Both the position numbers and the translations under genes were made by a program. The notes beneath the pieces are model-generated. The model saw only the letters and a list, made by a program, of their open reading frames with translations. It made no database searches and was not told where the DNA came from. A stretch of 64,000 nucleotides of DNA from Pseudomonas fluorescens. GTDB lineage: Bacteria > Pseudomonadota > Gammaproteobacteria > Pseudomonadales > Pseudomonadaceae. Positions 40,015 to 48,465 of this stretch are shown here, piece by piece. The stretch covers positions 372,001 through 436,000 of the forward strand of contig NZ_MRST01000023.1 of the NCBI RefSeq assembly GCF_001902145.1, in the 5' to 3' direction. Positions within the stretch are counted from its first letter, which is position 1; each line of letters opens with the position of its first letter.

Positions 40015-40704
40015 GTGACCGTTTCTCTAAGTCGTCTCGAGCGTCAGCTCGGCTACACCTTCAAGGACCAGGAATTGATGGTCCTTGCCCTCACACACCG
40101 CAGCTTTGCAGGGCGCAATAACGAGCGCCTGGAATTCCTCGGTGACGCTATCCTCAATTTCGCCGCCGGCGAGGCGCTGTTCGAGCGTTTCCCCCAAGCG
40201 CGGGAAGGCCAGCTTTCGCGCTTGCGCGCACGCCTTGTGAAAGGCGAGACCCTGGCCGTGCTGGCCCGAGGCTTTGGCCTGGGCGAGTACCTGCGGCTGG
40301 GTTCCGGTGAGTTGAAAAGCGGCGGTTTCCGTCGCGAGTCAATCCTGGCTGATGCCCTGGAAGCCTTGATCGGTGCGATCTACCTCGATGCAGGCATGGA
40401 GACGGCCAAGGAGCGCGTTGTCGCCTGGCTGGCCTCGGAAATCGAAAGCCTGACGCTGGTAGATACCAACAAGGATCCCAAGACCCGCCTGCAAGAGTAC
40501 CTGCAGTCCCGCGGTTGCGAACTGCCACGCTACGAAGTGGTGGATATCCAGGGCGAACCCCATTGCCGGGTGTTCTTCGTGGAATGTGAAATCACCTTAT
40601 TGAACGAAAAAAGCCGAGGTCAGGGTGTGAGCCGTCGTATTGCCGAACAGGTAGCGGCCGCTGCAGCACTGATTGCCCTGGGCGTGGAGAATGGCCATGA
40701 CTGA
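40015..40704 (+). CDS. rnc: ribonuclease III
   Basis: A 229-residue double-strand RNA endonuclease. Signature [12 protein letters not shown], second acidic cluster [13 protein letters not shown] and a C-terminal dsRBD ([12 protein letters not shown] to [14 protein letters not shown] pattern, about 155-226). GTG start. Its 3' end overlaps the era start by 8 bp. Confidence 0.97.
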   Translation: MTVSLSRLERQLGYTFKDQELMVLALTHRSFAGRNNERLEFLGDAILNFAAGEALFERFPQAREGQLSRLRARLVKGETLAVLARGFGLGEYLRLGSGELKSGGFRRESILADALEALIGAIYLDAGMETAKERVVAWLASEIESLTLVDTNKDPKTRLQEYLQSRGCELPRYEVVDIQGEPHCRVFFVECEITLLNEKSRGQGVSRRIAEQVAAAAALIALGVENGHD

Positions 40705-41599
40705 TTCAACCGCAACACGCTGTGGCTATGTTGCCATCGTCGGCCGCCCGAACGTGGGCAAGTCCACGCTGCTCAACCACATCCTCGGCCAGAAGCTCGC
40801 GATCACCTCGCGCAAGCCCCAGACCACCCGCCACAACATGCTGGGCATCAAGACCGAAGGCAATGTGCAAGCGGTGTATGTCGATACCCCTGGCATGCAC
40901 AAAGGCGGCGAGAAAGCCCTGAACCGCTACATGAACAAGACCGCCTCGGCCGCGTTGAAAGACGTCGACGTGGTGATCTTCGTGGTGGACCGCACCAAGT
41001 GGACCGACGAAGACCAGATGGTCCTCGAGCGTGTGCAGTATGTGACCGGCCCGTTGATCGTCGCGCTGAACAAGACCGACCGTATCGAGGACAAAGCCGA
41101 GCTGATGCCGCACCTGACCTGGTTGCAGGAACAACTGCCGAACGCCCAGATCATGCCGATCTCGGCCCAGCACGGCCATAACCTGGAAGCCCTGGAGCGC
41201 GTGATCGCCGGTTACCTGCCGGAAAACGAGCACTTCTTCCCGGAAGACCAGATCACCGACCGCAGCAGCCGCTTCCTTGCCGCCGAACTGGTCCGCGAGA
41301 AAATCATGCGCCAGATGGGCGCCGAGCTGCCGTACCAGATCACCGTCGAAATCGAAGAGTTCAAGCAGCAGGGCAAGACCCTGCATATCCATGCGCTGAT
41401 CCTCGTCGAACGTGACGGCCAGAAGAAAATCATCATTGGCGACAAGGGCGAGCGTATCAAGCGTATCGGCACCGAAGCGCGCAAGGATATGGAGTTGTTG
41501 TTCGACTCCAAGATCATGCTCAACCTTTGGGTGAAGGTTAAGGGTGGCTGGTCCGATGATGAGCGTGCACTGCGCTCCTTGGGCTACGGCGACCTGTAA
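40697..41599 (+). CDS. era: GTPase Era
   Basis: A 300-residue 30S assembly GTPase. [12 protein letters not shown] (G1), DTPGMH (G3), NKTD (G4) and a C-terminal KH domain with [17 protein letters not shown] at 40697 ([16 protein letters not shown]) lies inside the last codons of rnc; translational coupling is likely. Confidence 0.97.
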   Translation: MTDSTATRCGYVAIVGRPNVGKSTLLNHILGQKLAITSRKPQTTRHNMLGIKTEGNVQAVYVDTPGMHKGGEKALNRYMNKTASAALKDVDVVIFVVDRTKWTDEDQMVLERVQYVTGPLIVALNKTDRIEDKAELMPHLTWLQEQLPNAQIMPISAQHGHNLEALERVIAGYLPENEHFFPEDQITDRSSRFLAAELVREKIMRQMGAELPYQITVEIEEFKQQGKTLHIHALILVERDGQKKIIIGDKGERIKRIGTEARKDMELLFDSKIMLNLWVKVKGGWSDDERALRSLGYGDL

Positions 41600-41630
41600 T
41601 CGGCCTCCAGTCACACTGCAGGACGAAAAA

Positions 41631-41720
41631 TGTGGGAGCGGGCTTGCTCGCGAATGCGGTGCTTCAGTCGGTACATGTATTGGCTGACCCATCGCTTTCG
41701 CGAGCAAGCCCGCTCCCACA
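41631..41720. repeat. REP doublet, GTGGGAGCGGG family
   Basis: TGTGGGAGCGGGCTTGCTCG-type arms, complete on both sides, in the gap between era and recO on the same strand, so it is transcribed if the two are one message. Confidence 0.9.
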
Positions 41721-41766
41721 TTAGGTTTATGTTGTTGTCACCATCGCATTCCCGCAGCGAGAGCCT

Positions 41767-42456
41767 ATGTCTTCAACTCCAGCCCCCAGCCAACCCGCCT
41801 ACGTCCTGCACAGCCGCGCCTACCGCGAGACCAGCGCCCTGGTGGATTTCCTTACGCCCCAAGGCCGCCTGCGCGCGGTGTTGCGTAGCGCGCGCGGCAA
41901 GGCGGGCACCTTGGCGCGGCCGTTCGTGGCGCTGGACGTGGAGTTTCGCGGCAAGGGCGAGCTGAAAAACGTCGGCCGCCTGGAAAGCGTTGGCATCTCG
42001 GCCTGGCTTAATGGCGACGCGCTGTTCAGCGGCCTTTACCTCAATGAACTGCTGATTCGCCTGTTGCCCGCCGAAGACCCGCACCCGGCGGTCTTCGATC
42101 ACTACGCTGCCACCTTGCTCGCCCTCGCTGAAGGCCGTCCGCTGGAGCCGCTGCTGCGCGCTTTCGAATGGCGTTTGCTCGACGACCTTGGCTACGGCTT
42201 CGAACTGGCCAACGACCTGCACGGCGAGCCCATCGCCGCCGACGGCATGTATCGCCTGCAAGTCGATGCGGGGCTTGAGCGTGTGTACCTGCTGCAGCCC
42301 GGCCTGTTTCAGGGCACCGAACTGCTGGCCATGAGTGAAGCCGACTGGCACGCTCCCGGTGCGCTGTCCGCCGCCAAGCGCCTGATGCGCCAGGCCCTGG
42401 CCGTGCACCTGGGCGGGCGGCCGCTGGTCAGTCGCGAGTTGTTTCGAAAGCCCTGA
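41767..42456 (+). CDS. recO: DNA repair protein RecO
   Basis: A 229-residue recombination mediator that loads RecA with RecR. N-terminal OB fold ([34 protein letters not shown]) and the helical C-terminal domain ([27 protein letters not shown]). The zinc-binding cysteines of some family members are absent, as usual for Pseudomonas. Followed by pdxJ after 51 bp. Confidence 0.95.
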   Translation: MSSTPAPSQPAYVLHSRAYRETSALVDFLTPQGRLRAVLRSARGKAGTLARPFVALDVEFRGKGELKNVGRLESVGISAWLNGDALFSGLYLNELLIRLLPAEDPHPAVFDHYAATLLALAEGRPLEPLLRAFEWRLLDDLGYGFELANDLHGEPIAADGMYRLQVDAGLERVYLLQPGLFQGTELLAMSEADWHAPGALSAAKRLMRQALAVHLGGRPLVSRELFRKP

Positions 42457-42507
42457 CATCCCCGTGTATGCTGTGCACCGATTCTTTCCCTTTTCAGGAG
42501 CGCTTCC

Positions 42508-43251
42508 GTGACCACCAGCAATCGCATTCTTCTTGGCGTCAACATCGACCACGTCGCCACCCTGCGCCAGGCCCGGGGCACCCGTTACCCTGACCCGGTC
42601 AAGGCCGCGCTGGACGCCGAAGAAGCGGGCGCCGACGGCATCACCGTGCACCTGCGCGAAGACCGCCGCCACATCCAGGAGCGCGACGTGTTGCTGCTCA
42701 AGGACGTGCTGCAAACCCGCATGAACTTCGAAATGGGCGTCACCGAAGAAATGATGGCGTTCGCCGAGCGCATCCGCCCGGCGCATATCTGCCTGGTGCC
42801 GGAAACCCGCCAGGAGTTGACCACCGAAGGCGGCCTCGACGTCGCCGGCCAGGAAGCGCGGATCAAGGCCGCGGTGGAGCGCTTGTCGAGCATCGGCAGT
42901 GAAGTCTCGCTGTTTATCGACGCCGACGAGCGCCAGATCGAAGCCTCCCGCCGTGTCGGCGCCCCGGCGATCGAGCTGCACACTGGCCGTTATGCCGATG
43001 CCACCACGCCGACCGAAGTAGCCGATGAGTTGCAACGCATCATCGACGGCGTGAACTGCGGGCTCAACGAAGGCTTGATCGTCAATGCCGGCCATGGCTT
43101 GCATTACCACAACGTCGAAGCCGTGGCTGCGATCAAGGGCATCAACGAACTGAACATTGGCCATGCGCTGGTGGCCCATGCGTTGTTTGTTGGTTTCAAA
43201 GGCGCGGTGGCCGAGATGAAAGCCCTGATCCTGGCTGCCGCCAAGGCCTGA
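42508..43251 (+). CDS. pdxJ: pyridoxine 5'-phosphate synthase
   Basis: A 247-residue TIM barrel that joins 1-deoxyxylulose 5-phosphate and 3-amino-2-oxopropyl phosphate in vitamin B6 synthesis. [26 protein letters not shown] and [14 protein letters not shown] are family hallmarks, and [17 protein letters not shown] is the phosphate-site loop. GTG start with CAGGAG upstream. Confidence 0.97.
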   Translation: MTTSNRILLGVNIDHVATLRQARGTRYPDPVKAALDAEEAGADGITVHLREDRRHIQERDVLLLKDVLQTRMNFEMGVTEEMMAFAERIRPAHICLVPETRQELTTEGGLDVAGQEARIKAAVERLSSIGSEVSLFIDADERQIEASRRVGAPAIELHTGRYADATTPTEVADELQRIIDGVNCGLNEGLIVNAGHGLHYHNVEAVAAIKGINELNIGHALVAHALFVGFKGAVAEMKALILAAAKA

Positions 43252-43263
43252 CGGCAAATTAAC

Positions 43264-43363
43264 TGTAGGAGCGAGCTCGCTCGCGAAAGACCTGAGGGCA
43301 ACTCGGGGAGCCAGCCTCCCCGCGTCATCGTTAACGACCTTCGCGAGCAAGCTCGCTCCTACA
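43264..43363. repeat. REP doublet, GTAGGAGCGAG family, reverse core
   Basis: Inverted arms; the left arm reads GAGCTCGCTCGC (T to C change) and the core has CGTCATCGTTAACG near the right end, with an extra internal GGGGAG / CTCCCC pair. Located between pdxJ and the multicopper oxidase. Confidence 0.88.
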
Positions 43364-43479
43364 GGTTTGAGCCATCTTTCATCTGTGCGGCAATGCGAAG
43401 CCTTACTGTTTAGGCGACGCAGGTGTATCGTATCAGCCCTTTGCGGGCCCTTGGCCTGCGGCCGATACGCGAGGTTGTT

Positions 43480-44862
43480 GTGTCCCGATCCTTTTCCCGT
43501 CGACAAATCCTGGGTGGTCTTGCTGGCCTTGCCGTAGTAGGCGTCGGTGCCGGCGGTGGCTACCGCTACTGGCTGGGGAAAGTCGCTGAGTCCGAGGCGG
43601 GTCACGATTACGAGTTGATTGCCGCGCCCCTGGACGTAGAGTTGGTGCCAGGACACAAGACCCCAGCCTGGGCGTTCGGCCCTTCGGCGCCTGGCACCGA
43701 GTTGCGGGTGCGCCAAGGCGAATGGCTGCGGGTGCGCTTTATCAACCATCTGCCAGTCGCCACCACCATCCACTGGCACGGCATCCGCCTGCCGCTGGAA
43801 ATGGACGGCGTGCCCTACGTCTCGCAATTGCCCGTGCTGCCTGGCGAATACTTCGACTACAAATTCCGCGTGCCCGATGCCGGCAGCTACTGGTACCACC
43901 CCCATGTCAGCAGCAGCGAAGAACTCGGCCGTGGCCTGGTTGGCCCGTTGATCGTGGAAGAGCGCGACCCCACTGGTTTCAAGTACGAACGCACCTTGAG
44001 CCTGAAGAACTGGCACATCGACGAAGAGGGTGCGTTTGTCGAGTTCAGCATCCCCCGTGAAGCGGCGCGCGGCGGCACGGCCGGGCGTCTGTCGACCATC
44101 AACGGCGTGCCTCAGGCGGTCATCGAGCTGCCTGCCGGGCAAATCACCCGCGTGCGCCTGCTCAACCTGGATAACACGCTGACCTATCGCCTCAATATCC
44201 CCGGCGTCGAAGCGCAGATCTACGCCCTGGACGGCAACCCCATCGAGCCGCGCCCGTTGGGCAAGGAATATTGGCTGGGCCCGGGGATGCGCATTTGCCT
44301 GGCGATCAAGGCGCCACCGGCGGGCGAAGAACTGTCGATCCGCAACGGTCCGGTGCGCCTTGGCACCTTCCGCTCGGTGGTCAATACCGACGCGCCTACC
44401 GCGTGGCCACCGGCATTGCCGGCCAATCCGGTTGCCGAGCCAGACCTGGCCAATGCCGAGAAACTCAACTTCAATTTCGAATGGGTCGGTTCGGTGTCGG
44501 TCAATGTCGAAAACGGTAAGCCGCCGAGCCTGTGGCAGATCAACGGCCAGGCGTGGGACATCACCGACAAGACCTGCGCCGACCGCCCGATTGCCAAGCT
44601 GGAGAAGGGCAAGAGCTACATTTTCGAATTGAAGAACATGACCCAGTACCAGCACCCGATCCACCTGCACGGTATGAGCTTCAAGGTGCTTGCGTCCAAC
44701 CGCCATAAGGTGATCCCGTACTTCACCGACACCTACCTGCTGGGCAAGAACGAACGCGCCCGCGTGGCCTTGGTGGCGGATAACCCGGGGGTGTGGATGT
44801 TCCATTGCCATGTGATCGACCACATGGAAACCGGCCTGATGGCCGCTATCGAGGTGGCGTGA
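43480..44862 (+). CDS. Tat-exported multicopper oxidase
   Basis: A 460-residue periplasmic oxidase. N-terminal twin-arginine signal SRSFSRRQILGGLAGLAVVGVG; three cupredoxin domains with all copper motifs: TIHWHGIR, SYWYHPHV, HPIHLHGMSF and HCHVIDHMETGLM (type 1, 2 and 3 sites, Met as axial ligand). The GTG at 43480 after GAGG is preferred over the earlier in-frame start because it gives a normal Tat signal. Substrate unknown (phenolic or Cu(I) oxidation possible). Overlaps tadA start by one base. Confidence 0.9.
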   Translation: MSRSFSRRQILGGLAGLAVVGVGAGGGYRYWLGKVAESEAGHDYELIAAPLDVELVPGHKTPAWAFGPSAPGTELRVRQGEWLRVRFINHLPVATTIHWHGIRLPLEMDGVPYVSQLPVLPGEYFDYKFRVPDAGSYWYHPHVSSSEELGRGLVGPLIVEERDPTGFKYERTLSLKNWHIDEEGAFVEFSIPREAARGGTAGRLSTINGVPQAVIELPAGQITRVRLLNLDNTLTYRLNIPGVEAQIYALDGNPIEPRPLGKEYWLGPGMRICLAIKAPPAGEELSIRNGPVRLGTFRSVVNTDAPTAWPPALPANPVAEPDLANAEKLNFNFEWVGSVSVNVENGKPPSLWQINGQAWDITDKTCADRPIAKLEKGKSYIFELKNMTQYQHPIHLHGMSFKVLASNRHKVIPYFTDTYLLGKNERARVALVADNPGVWMFHCHVIDHMETGLMAAIEVA

Positions 44863-45359
44863 TGCGCCAGATTCGCCCCGCCGCGATTATCGACCGCAGC
44901 CGCGACCAGGACTTTATGCGCGAAGCCCTGGCGCTCGCCGCCCAAGGCGCCGCACTGGGCGAAGTTCCGGTGGGGGCGGTGCTGGTGCAGGACGGTGAAA
45001 TTATCGGCCGCGGCTTCAACTGCCCCATCAGCGGCAACGACCCCAGCGCCCATGCCGAAATGGTCGCGATCCGCGCCGCTGCCCAGGCAATCAGTAACTA
45101 TCGCCTGGTGGGTAGTACGCTGTACGTGACGCTGGAACCGTGCAGCATGTGCGCGGGTTTGATCGTACATTCGCGGGTTGCGCGGGTGGTGTATGGCGCG
45201 TTGGAGCCGAAGGCGGGCATCGTGCAAAGCCAGGGGCAGTTTTTTACCCAGGGTTTTCTGAATCATCGGGTGCTGTTTGAAGGTGGGGTGTTGGCCGAGG
45301 AGTGTGGGGCGGTCCTCAGCGAGTTCTTCAAGGCTCGCCGGGCTAAACCAACACTCTAA
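44862..45359 (+). CDS. tadA: tRNA(Arg) adenosine-34 deaminase
   Basis: A 165-residue zinc deaminase making inosine at the wobble base of tRNA-Arg(ACG). Zn site: HAE (His64-Glu66) and PCSMC (Cys94, Cys97). ATG at 44862 overlaps the oxidase stop (TGATG). An upstream in-frame start would read into the oxidase gene and is rejected. Confidence 0.96.
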   Translation: MRQIRPAAIIDRSRDQDFMREALALAAQGAALGEVPVGAVLVQDGEIIGRGFNCPISGNDPSAHAEMVAIRAAAQAISNYRLVGSTLYVTLEPCSMCAGLIVHSRVARVVYGALEPKAGIVQSQGQFFTQGFLNHRVLFEGGVLAEECGAVLSEFFKARRAKPTL

Positions 45360-45377
45360 AGGACACTGAAGTATCAA

Positions 45378-45466
45378 TGTGGGAGCTGGCTTGCCTGCGA
45401 TAGCGGTGGGTCAGTCAATATTGGGCTGACTGACAGATTGCTATCGCAGGCAAGCCAGCTCCCACC
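45378..45466. repeat. REP doublet, GTGGGAGCTGG...GCGATAG family
   Basis: TGTGGGAGCTGGCTTGCCTG arm and its inverted partner, second copy of this family in the window, between the convergent tadA and cmoB genes. Confidence 0.9.
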
Positions 45467-45499
45467 TTTGATCTCCATTTTTTCAGGACGAGCGTGGTG

Positions 45500-46456
45500 T
45501 CATTTGCGAGCGATGATCACCGCCCGCATCGGCGCCGGCAGCCCTTCAATGGTCTTGCTGTGATCCTCAGGGTCCAGGAAATCACTCAGCGACTGATACC
45601 TCATCCACTGCGTCCCACGCTGCTCCTCAACCGTGGTCACGCTCACGTCCACGCAACGCACATCCCTGAACCCGGCACGGCGCAGCCACAGCATCAACGC
45701 CGGCACCGAGGGCAGGAACCACACGTTGCGCATCTGGGCGTAACGGTCTTCCGGCACCAGCACTTGCTGTTGATCGCCTTCCACTACCAATGTTTCCAAT
45801 ACCAGCTCGCCGCCCTTGACCAGGGTGTCCTTCAACGCCAGTAAATGCTCGATGGGCGAGCGGCGGTGGTAGAACACGCCCATGGAAAACACGGTGTCAA
45901 AGCCTTCCAGGTTCGCCGGTAAATCTTCGAAGGGGAACGGCAGGTGCCAGGCCTTGGGCTCGGACAGATAACGCTGCACCGCCTGGAACTGGCAGAAGAA
46001 CAGCCAGTTGGGGTCCACGCCAATCACGCTGTCGGCCCCGGCGCCGAGCATGCGCCACATGTAGTAGCCGTTGCCGCAGCCCACGTCGAGGATACGCTTG
46101 CCTTTGAGGTCCAGGTGCGGCGCGACCCGCGACCACTTCCAGTCCGAACGCCACTCGGTATCCACATGCACGCCGAACAGATGGAACGGACCTTTGCGCC
46201 AGGGGCTCAGGCCCATCAAGGCGGTGTGCATTTGCTCACGGGTGGCGTCGTCGCAATCGGTGTCCAGCACCAGGCCGTTGAGCAAGTCGACGCTGCTGGG
46301 TTGGATCCGTGGCAGTGCATCCAGCGCGCTCTGCCAGCGCTCCAGGTCGCCATGGCCTTTTTCCATTTTGCTATCGAGCTGCGCTTGCAGGCCCTGGGCC
46401 CACACGGCCAGGGGAGTGCCGACCAGGTGGCGGGCGAGGGGAGACAAATCAATCAT
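45500..46456 (-). CDS. cmoB: tRNA U34 carboxymethyltransferase
   Basis: A 318-residue enzyme using carboxy-SAM to make 5-carboxymethoxyuridine at the wobble base. Landmarks: [26 protein letters not shown] motif [20 protein letters not shown] and [17 protein letters not shown]. Its start overlaps the cmoA stop by 4 bp. Confidence 0.96.
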   Translation of the reverse strand: MIDLSPLARHLVGTPLAVWAQGLQAQLDSKMEKGHGDLERWQSALDALPRIQPSSVDLLNGLVLDTDCDDATREQMHTALMGLSPWRKGPFHLFGVHVDTEWRSDWKWSRVAPHLDLKGKRILDVGCGNGYYMWRMLGAGADSVIGVDPNWLFFCQFQAVQRYLSEPKAWHLPFPFEDLPANLEGFDTVFSMGVFYHRRSPIEHLLALKDTLVKGGELVLETLVVEGDQQQVLVPEDRYAQMRNVWFLPSVPALMLWLRRAGFRDVRCVDVSVTTVEEQRGTQWMRYQSLSDFLDPEDHSKTIEGLPAPMRAVIIARK

Positions 46457-47196
46457 GGCAAGGCAATCAACGAGGCAAAGTTAAGACACTGGAACCACGG
46501 CACGACTTTCGAGAACCCGGCCGCCAGCAGGCGTTCGCGGTGTTCTTCGAGGCTGTCGGGCTTCATGACGTTTTCGATGGCGCTGCGCTTCTGGGCGATT
46601 TCCAGTTCGCTGTAGCCGTTGGCGCGCTTGAAGGCGATATGCAGGTCGGTCAGCAGGGCGTGTTCTTCAACATCGTTAAAGCGCAGCTTTTCCGACAGGA
46701 TCAACGCCCCGCCCGGCAGCAGCGCCTGGCGAATGCGCCCCAGCAACGCCAGGCGTTCCTCAGGGGCGATAAATTGCAGGGTGAAGTTCAGCGCCACCAC
46801 CGAGGCCGGCTTGAATTGCAGGGCGAGGATATCGCCCTCGATCACCTCCACGGGCAGCAATTCCTGGAACATCGAATCCTGGCCATTGAGGTATTCACGG
46901 CAGCGCTCGACCATCGCGGCTGAGTTATCCACCGCGATCACCCGGCAACCTTCGGTACGTACATGGCGCCGCAGGGCTTGGGTCACGGCGCCCAGGGAAG
47001 AGCCCAGGTCATACAGCACGCTACCCGGTTGGGCAAATTGCGCGGCCAGCACGCCGAGGTTCTCGACGATGGTGGGGTAACCCGGCACCGAGCGCTTGAT
47101 CATGTCCGGGAACACCCGCACCACATCCTCGTTAAAGGCGAAGTCCGGCACCTGGGGCAGGGGCTGGGCGAATAGGCGATCGGGTTCTTTGCTCAC
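46453..47196 (-). CDS. cmoA: carboxy-SAM synthase
   Basis: A 247-residue enzyme converting SAM and prephenate to carboxy-SAM, the substrate of Cmo[32 protein letters not shown] is the typical start, with [20 protein letters not shown] as SAM motif. First gene of the cmoAB pair. Confidence 0.96.
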   Translation of the reverse strand: MSKEPDRLFAQPLPQVPDFAFNEDVVRVFPDMIKRSVPGYPTIVENLGVLAAQFAQPGSVLYDLGSSLGAVTQALRRHVRTEGCRVIAVDNSAAMVERCREYLNGQDSMFQELLPVEVIEGDILALQFKPASVVALNFTLQFIAPEERLALLGRIRQALLPGGALILSEKLRFNDVEEHALLTDLHIAFKRANGYSELEIAQKRSAIENVMKPDSLEEHRERLLAAGFSKVVPWFQCLNFASLIALP

Positions 47197-47232
47197 GGCT
47201 GTTCCGGCGACGGTGGGGGGAAGGCCGGCATT

Positions 47233-47889
47233 TTAGCCAAGTTGGCCCTCGGATGCGCGGGTTGTCTGATGGAAAGCCGAGGCGGTGATGCCCCACTGCC
47301 CGAGCCAGTAAGTGGCAATCAGCAAATACGGCGCTGCCTCGAACGCCAGTACAAACCGATTGATGCCGATCAGCGCGTCGGAAACCACAAACGACACCGC
47401 ACCCGCCGCCGCCAGCCACGCCGAACGTTTGGGCACCTGGCTGCCCAGTCGCGCCAACGCACGCCAGAGCATGGCACTGATCACCAGTGCGTAAACCACC
47501 ACCGGTATCAACAGCTCACCGAGGCCGTGGGAGATCAGGATGCTCAGCAAGATTGCGCCTACGCCGAGGGCCAGCACCAGCGGCAGCAACGCCAAGCGCC
47601 GACAGTCACTGAAATAGGCTTTGAGATAGGCCAGATGCGCGAACAGAAACGCGCCCAGGCCAAAGATGAACAGGTCGCCTGGCCAGGCGAGCAATACGTC
47701 GCCCATCAGGGAAAAAATCAACCCCAGGCTGATCCAGCGTCGATACTCGGTGGGCGGCGCGTCATGCAGCCAACCCAGCAGCGCCAGCACCGGCAGCGGC
47801 TTGACCAGCAGGCACAGCAGCGTCGCATGGGTTGCCAGGCCGTAGGCAAAGGTGCCGGCGCCCATCAAGGCAAGGATCAGCCAGGGCAT
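47233..47889 (-). CDS. YhhN-family integral membrane protein
   Basis: A 218-residue protein with eight predicted helices. GLIFSLMGDVLLAWPGDLFIFGLGAFLFAHLAYL and FVVSDALIGINRF carry the conserved Asp residues of the TMEM86/YhhN family, known as lysoplasmalogenases in eukaryotes; the bacterial substrate is not settled. It follows an icp-like lipoprotein gene after 1 bp on the same strand. Confidence 0.85.
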   Translation of the reverse strand: MPWLILALMGAGTFAYGLATHATLLCLLVKPLPVLALLGWLHDAPPTEYRRWISLGLIFSLMGDVLLAWPGDLFIFGLGAFLFAHLAYLKAYFSDCRRLALLPLVLALGVGAILLSILISHGLGELLIPVVVYALVISAMLWRALARLGSQVPKRSAWLAAAGAVSFVVSDALIGINRFVLAFEAAPYLLIATYWLGQWGITASAFHQTTRASEGQLG

Positions 47890-47890
47890 A

Positions 47891-48280
47891 TCAGTTCACC
47901 GTAATGGCGCAGTCAAAGGTCTCGGCAGGTTCGGCTTCCGGTTCCCAGGGTTGCTGGGACGTCAGGCGCAAACGCCCCTGGCCTGCGGCAAACGCCTGGA
48001 AGCGCCAGGTGGACTGGCCGCCACCGCCGATCACGCCGGACTCGGTGCTGCTGTAGACCTCGGGGCTCAAGGCACGCAACACGCCGCCAGCGGAGTCCTG
48101 AATGGCCCAGCGATAGCCAGTGGTGGGGTTGCTGGGCAGGGTGAGGATCAGGTTTTGCCCGTTTTTAAGCTGGAGCGGGCAGGCGCTCTGGTTGTCCACG
48201 CTGACGTTTTGCTTGGGGGCACTGGCGCATCCGGCCAGCAGGGCAAGGCTCAAGGGGAGAAACAGGCGGGCAGCGGTCAT
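47891..48280 (-). CDS. I42 (chagasin/ICP) family cysteine protease inhibitor lipoprotein
   Basis: A 129-residue lipoprotein: signal peptide with lipobox LLAGC (Cys18) and a chagasin fold. The inhibitory loop NPTTGYRW and the second loop GVIGGGGQSTWRF are present; the third loop is RLTSQQPWE. Likely protects periplasmic or outer membrane targets from papain-like proteases of self or rivals. In P. aeruginosa a similar gene sits next to the second Lon gene, as here. Confidence 0.88.
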   Translation of the reverse strand: MTAARLFLPLSLALLAGCASAPKQNVSVDNQSACPLQLKNGQNLILTLPSNPTTGYRWAIQDSAGGVLRALSPEVYSSTESGVIGGGGQSTWRFQAFAAGQGRLRLTSQQPWEPEAEPAETFDCAITVN

Positions 48281-48373
48281 GAAGGCTCCGTTAATACACG
48301 ACGAAGGGGGAGCATAACCGAAGATGAGACAAGGTGTGACAAGGCGGGGTTTTGCGTTGATTTGGCTGGCCTC

Positions 48374-48439
48374 TTCGCGAGCAAGCCCGCTCCCACATTT
48401 GGAATGCGATCAAATGTGGGAGCGGGCTTGCTCGCGAAA
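48374..48439. repeat. compact, tail-to-tail REP pair, GTGGGAGCGGG family
   Basis: Here the arm order is inverted: TTCGCGAGCAAGCCCGCTCC first, then TGTGGGAGCGGGCTTGCTCG, separated by only about 18 bp with ATTTGGAATGCGATCAAAT. This is the reverse of all other copies, which face outward with a long core. Confidence 0.85.
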
Positions 48440-48465
48440 GGGCCAGCTCAGGCACTCCATAACCG

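Noticed and set aside
41773..44823. A 1016-codon open frame antisense to recO, pdxJ and the multicopper oxidase
   Set aside because: Its translation is low-complexity (His, Gln, Ala, Arg-rich), spans several unrelated real genes and a REP, and is a third-position GC shadow.
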